5,557 bases of DNA from Flavobacterium sp. (GTDB lineage Bacteria > Bacteroidota > Bacteroidia > Flavobacteriales > Flavobacteriaceae). Of this stretch, positions 5,486-5,557 are shown in pieces. Both the position numbers and the translations under genes were made by a program. The number at the start of each line of letters is the position of its first letter. The first letter of the stretch is position 1. The stretch covers positions 1 through 5,557 of the forward strand of contig DMHA01000234.1 of assembly GCA_003449615.1 (NCBI GenBank). Reading direction: 5' to 3'. The notes beneath the pieces were generated by a model. It had not been told where the DNA came from. It saw only the letters and a program-made list of their open reading frames with translations, and did not search any database.

Positions 5486-5557
5486 ACCTGCCATCTGCCA
5501 TCTGCTACCTGCCATCTGCCATCTGCCACCTGCGATCTGCCATCTGCCATCTGCCAT
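5486..5557. repeat. Tandem 7-bp repeat array (ATCTGCC), at least ten units, cut by the window end
   Basis: Ten consecutive heptads run from 5486 to 5555 and the array continues past the edge. Most are ATCTGCC; exceptions are ACCTGCC at 5486 and 5507, ACCTGCG at 5528 and ATCTGCT at 5500. The ACCTG units fall exactly 21 bp apart, giving a higher-order repeat of three heptads. Seven is not a multiple of three, so the array is not a simple amino-acid repeat and is best read as intergenic. There are no unique spacers between units, so this is not a CRISPR array. Confidence 0.9.

Noticed and set aside
5474..5557. Minus-strand open frame through the heptad array, beginning at an ATG at the window edge
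   Set aside because: Heptads leave the frame open by composition alone, giving a Gly/Trp/Arg/Ala-rich repeat peptide. It ends in a stop right after the array and shows no protein signature.
5486..5557. CRISPR array
   Set aside because: Units are 7 bp and directly adjacent with no unique spacers, and no cas gene is in the window.

Overview
The window is AT-rich and looks like a chromosomal segment from the Bacteroidetes (Bacteroidota), most likely a Flavobacterium-type organism. The signs are promoters of the Bacteroidetes type (TTTG at -33, TAnnTTTG at -7), short leaders without clear Shine-Dalgarno sites, and the protein families present. No RNA gene, CRISPR array or complete insertion sequence is visible.

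Layout. Positions 1-600 carry a small XRE-family repressor gene with a good promoter overlaid by dyad-symmetric operator candidates, followed by a tiny possible ORF (415-555) coupled to its stop codon. Positions 601-1658 are a two-gene toxin-antitoxin operon: a 96-residue DUF6922-like partner starting at a GTG almost on top of its own -7 promoter element, then an AbiEii-like nucleotidyltransferase toxin overlapping it by ATGA. Positions 1832-2680 hold an intact Rpn/PD-(D/E)XK recombination-promoting nuclease gene with its own promoter and a perfect AT-rich dyad upstream. Positions 2906-5338 are a minus-strand pair: an MsbA/MdlB-like ABC exporter half-transporter and, 15 bp downstream, a DUF2238 (YjdF-like) membrane protein.

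The most telling structure lies in the gaps around the Rpn gene. Positions 2696-2898 are a decayed second copy (about 90% identical) of the antitoxin-toxin junction at 797-1000. It has lost the antitoxin stop and toxin start and carries a one-base deletion. Its antitoxin part differs mostly at synonymous sites, so it appears to derive from a once functional paralogous operon. On the other side of Rpn, 1681-1740 resembles the 3' end of the ABC exporter gene in the same orientation and is broken by stops. Together they suggest an older duplication or replacement of a 'toxin operon facing the ABC exporter gene' arrangement, with Rpn between the remnants.

Upstream of the ABC exporter start, two sets of 7-bp repeats in opposite orientation (5349-5383 and 5486 to the window end) flank an AT-rich spacer. 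The outer array has a 21-bp higher-order period. If transcribed, the pair could fold into a long hairpin ending about ten bases before the start codon.

Functionally the left half is an accessory defence/mobility island (regulator, toxin-antitoxin pair, recombination nuclease) abutting what is probably ordinary envelope/transport housekeeping on the right.
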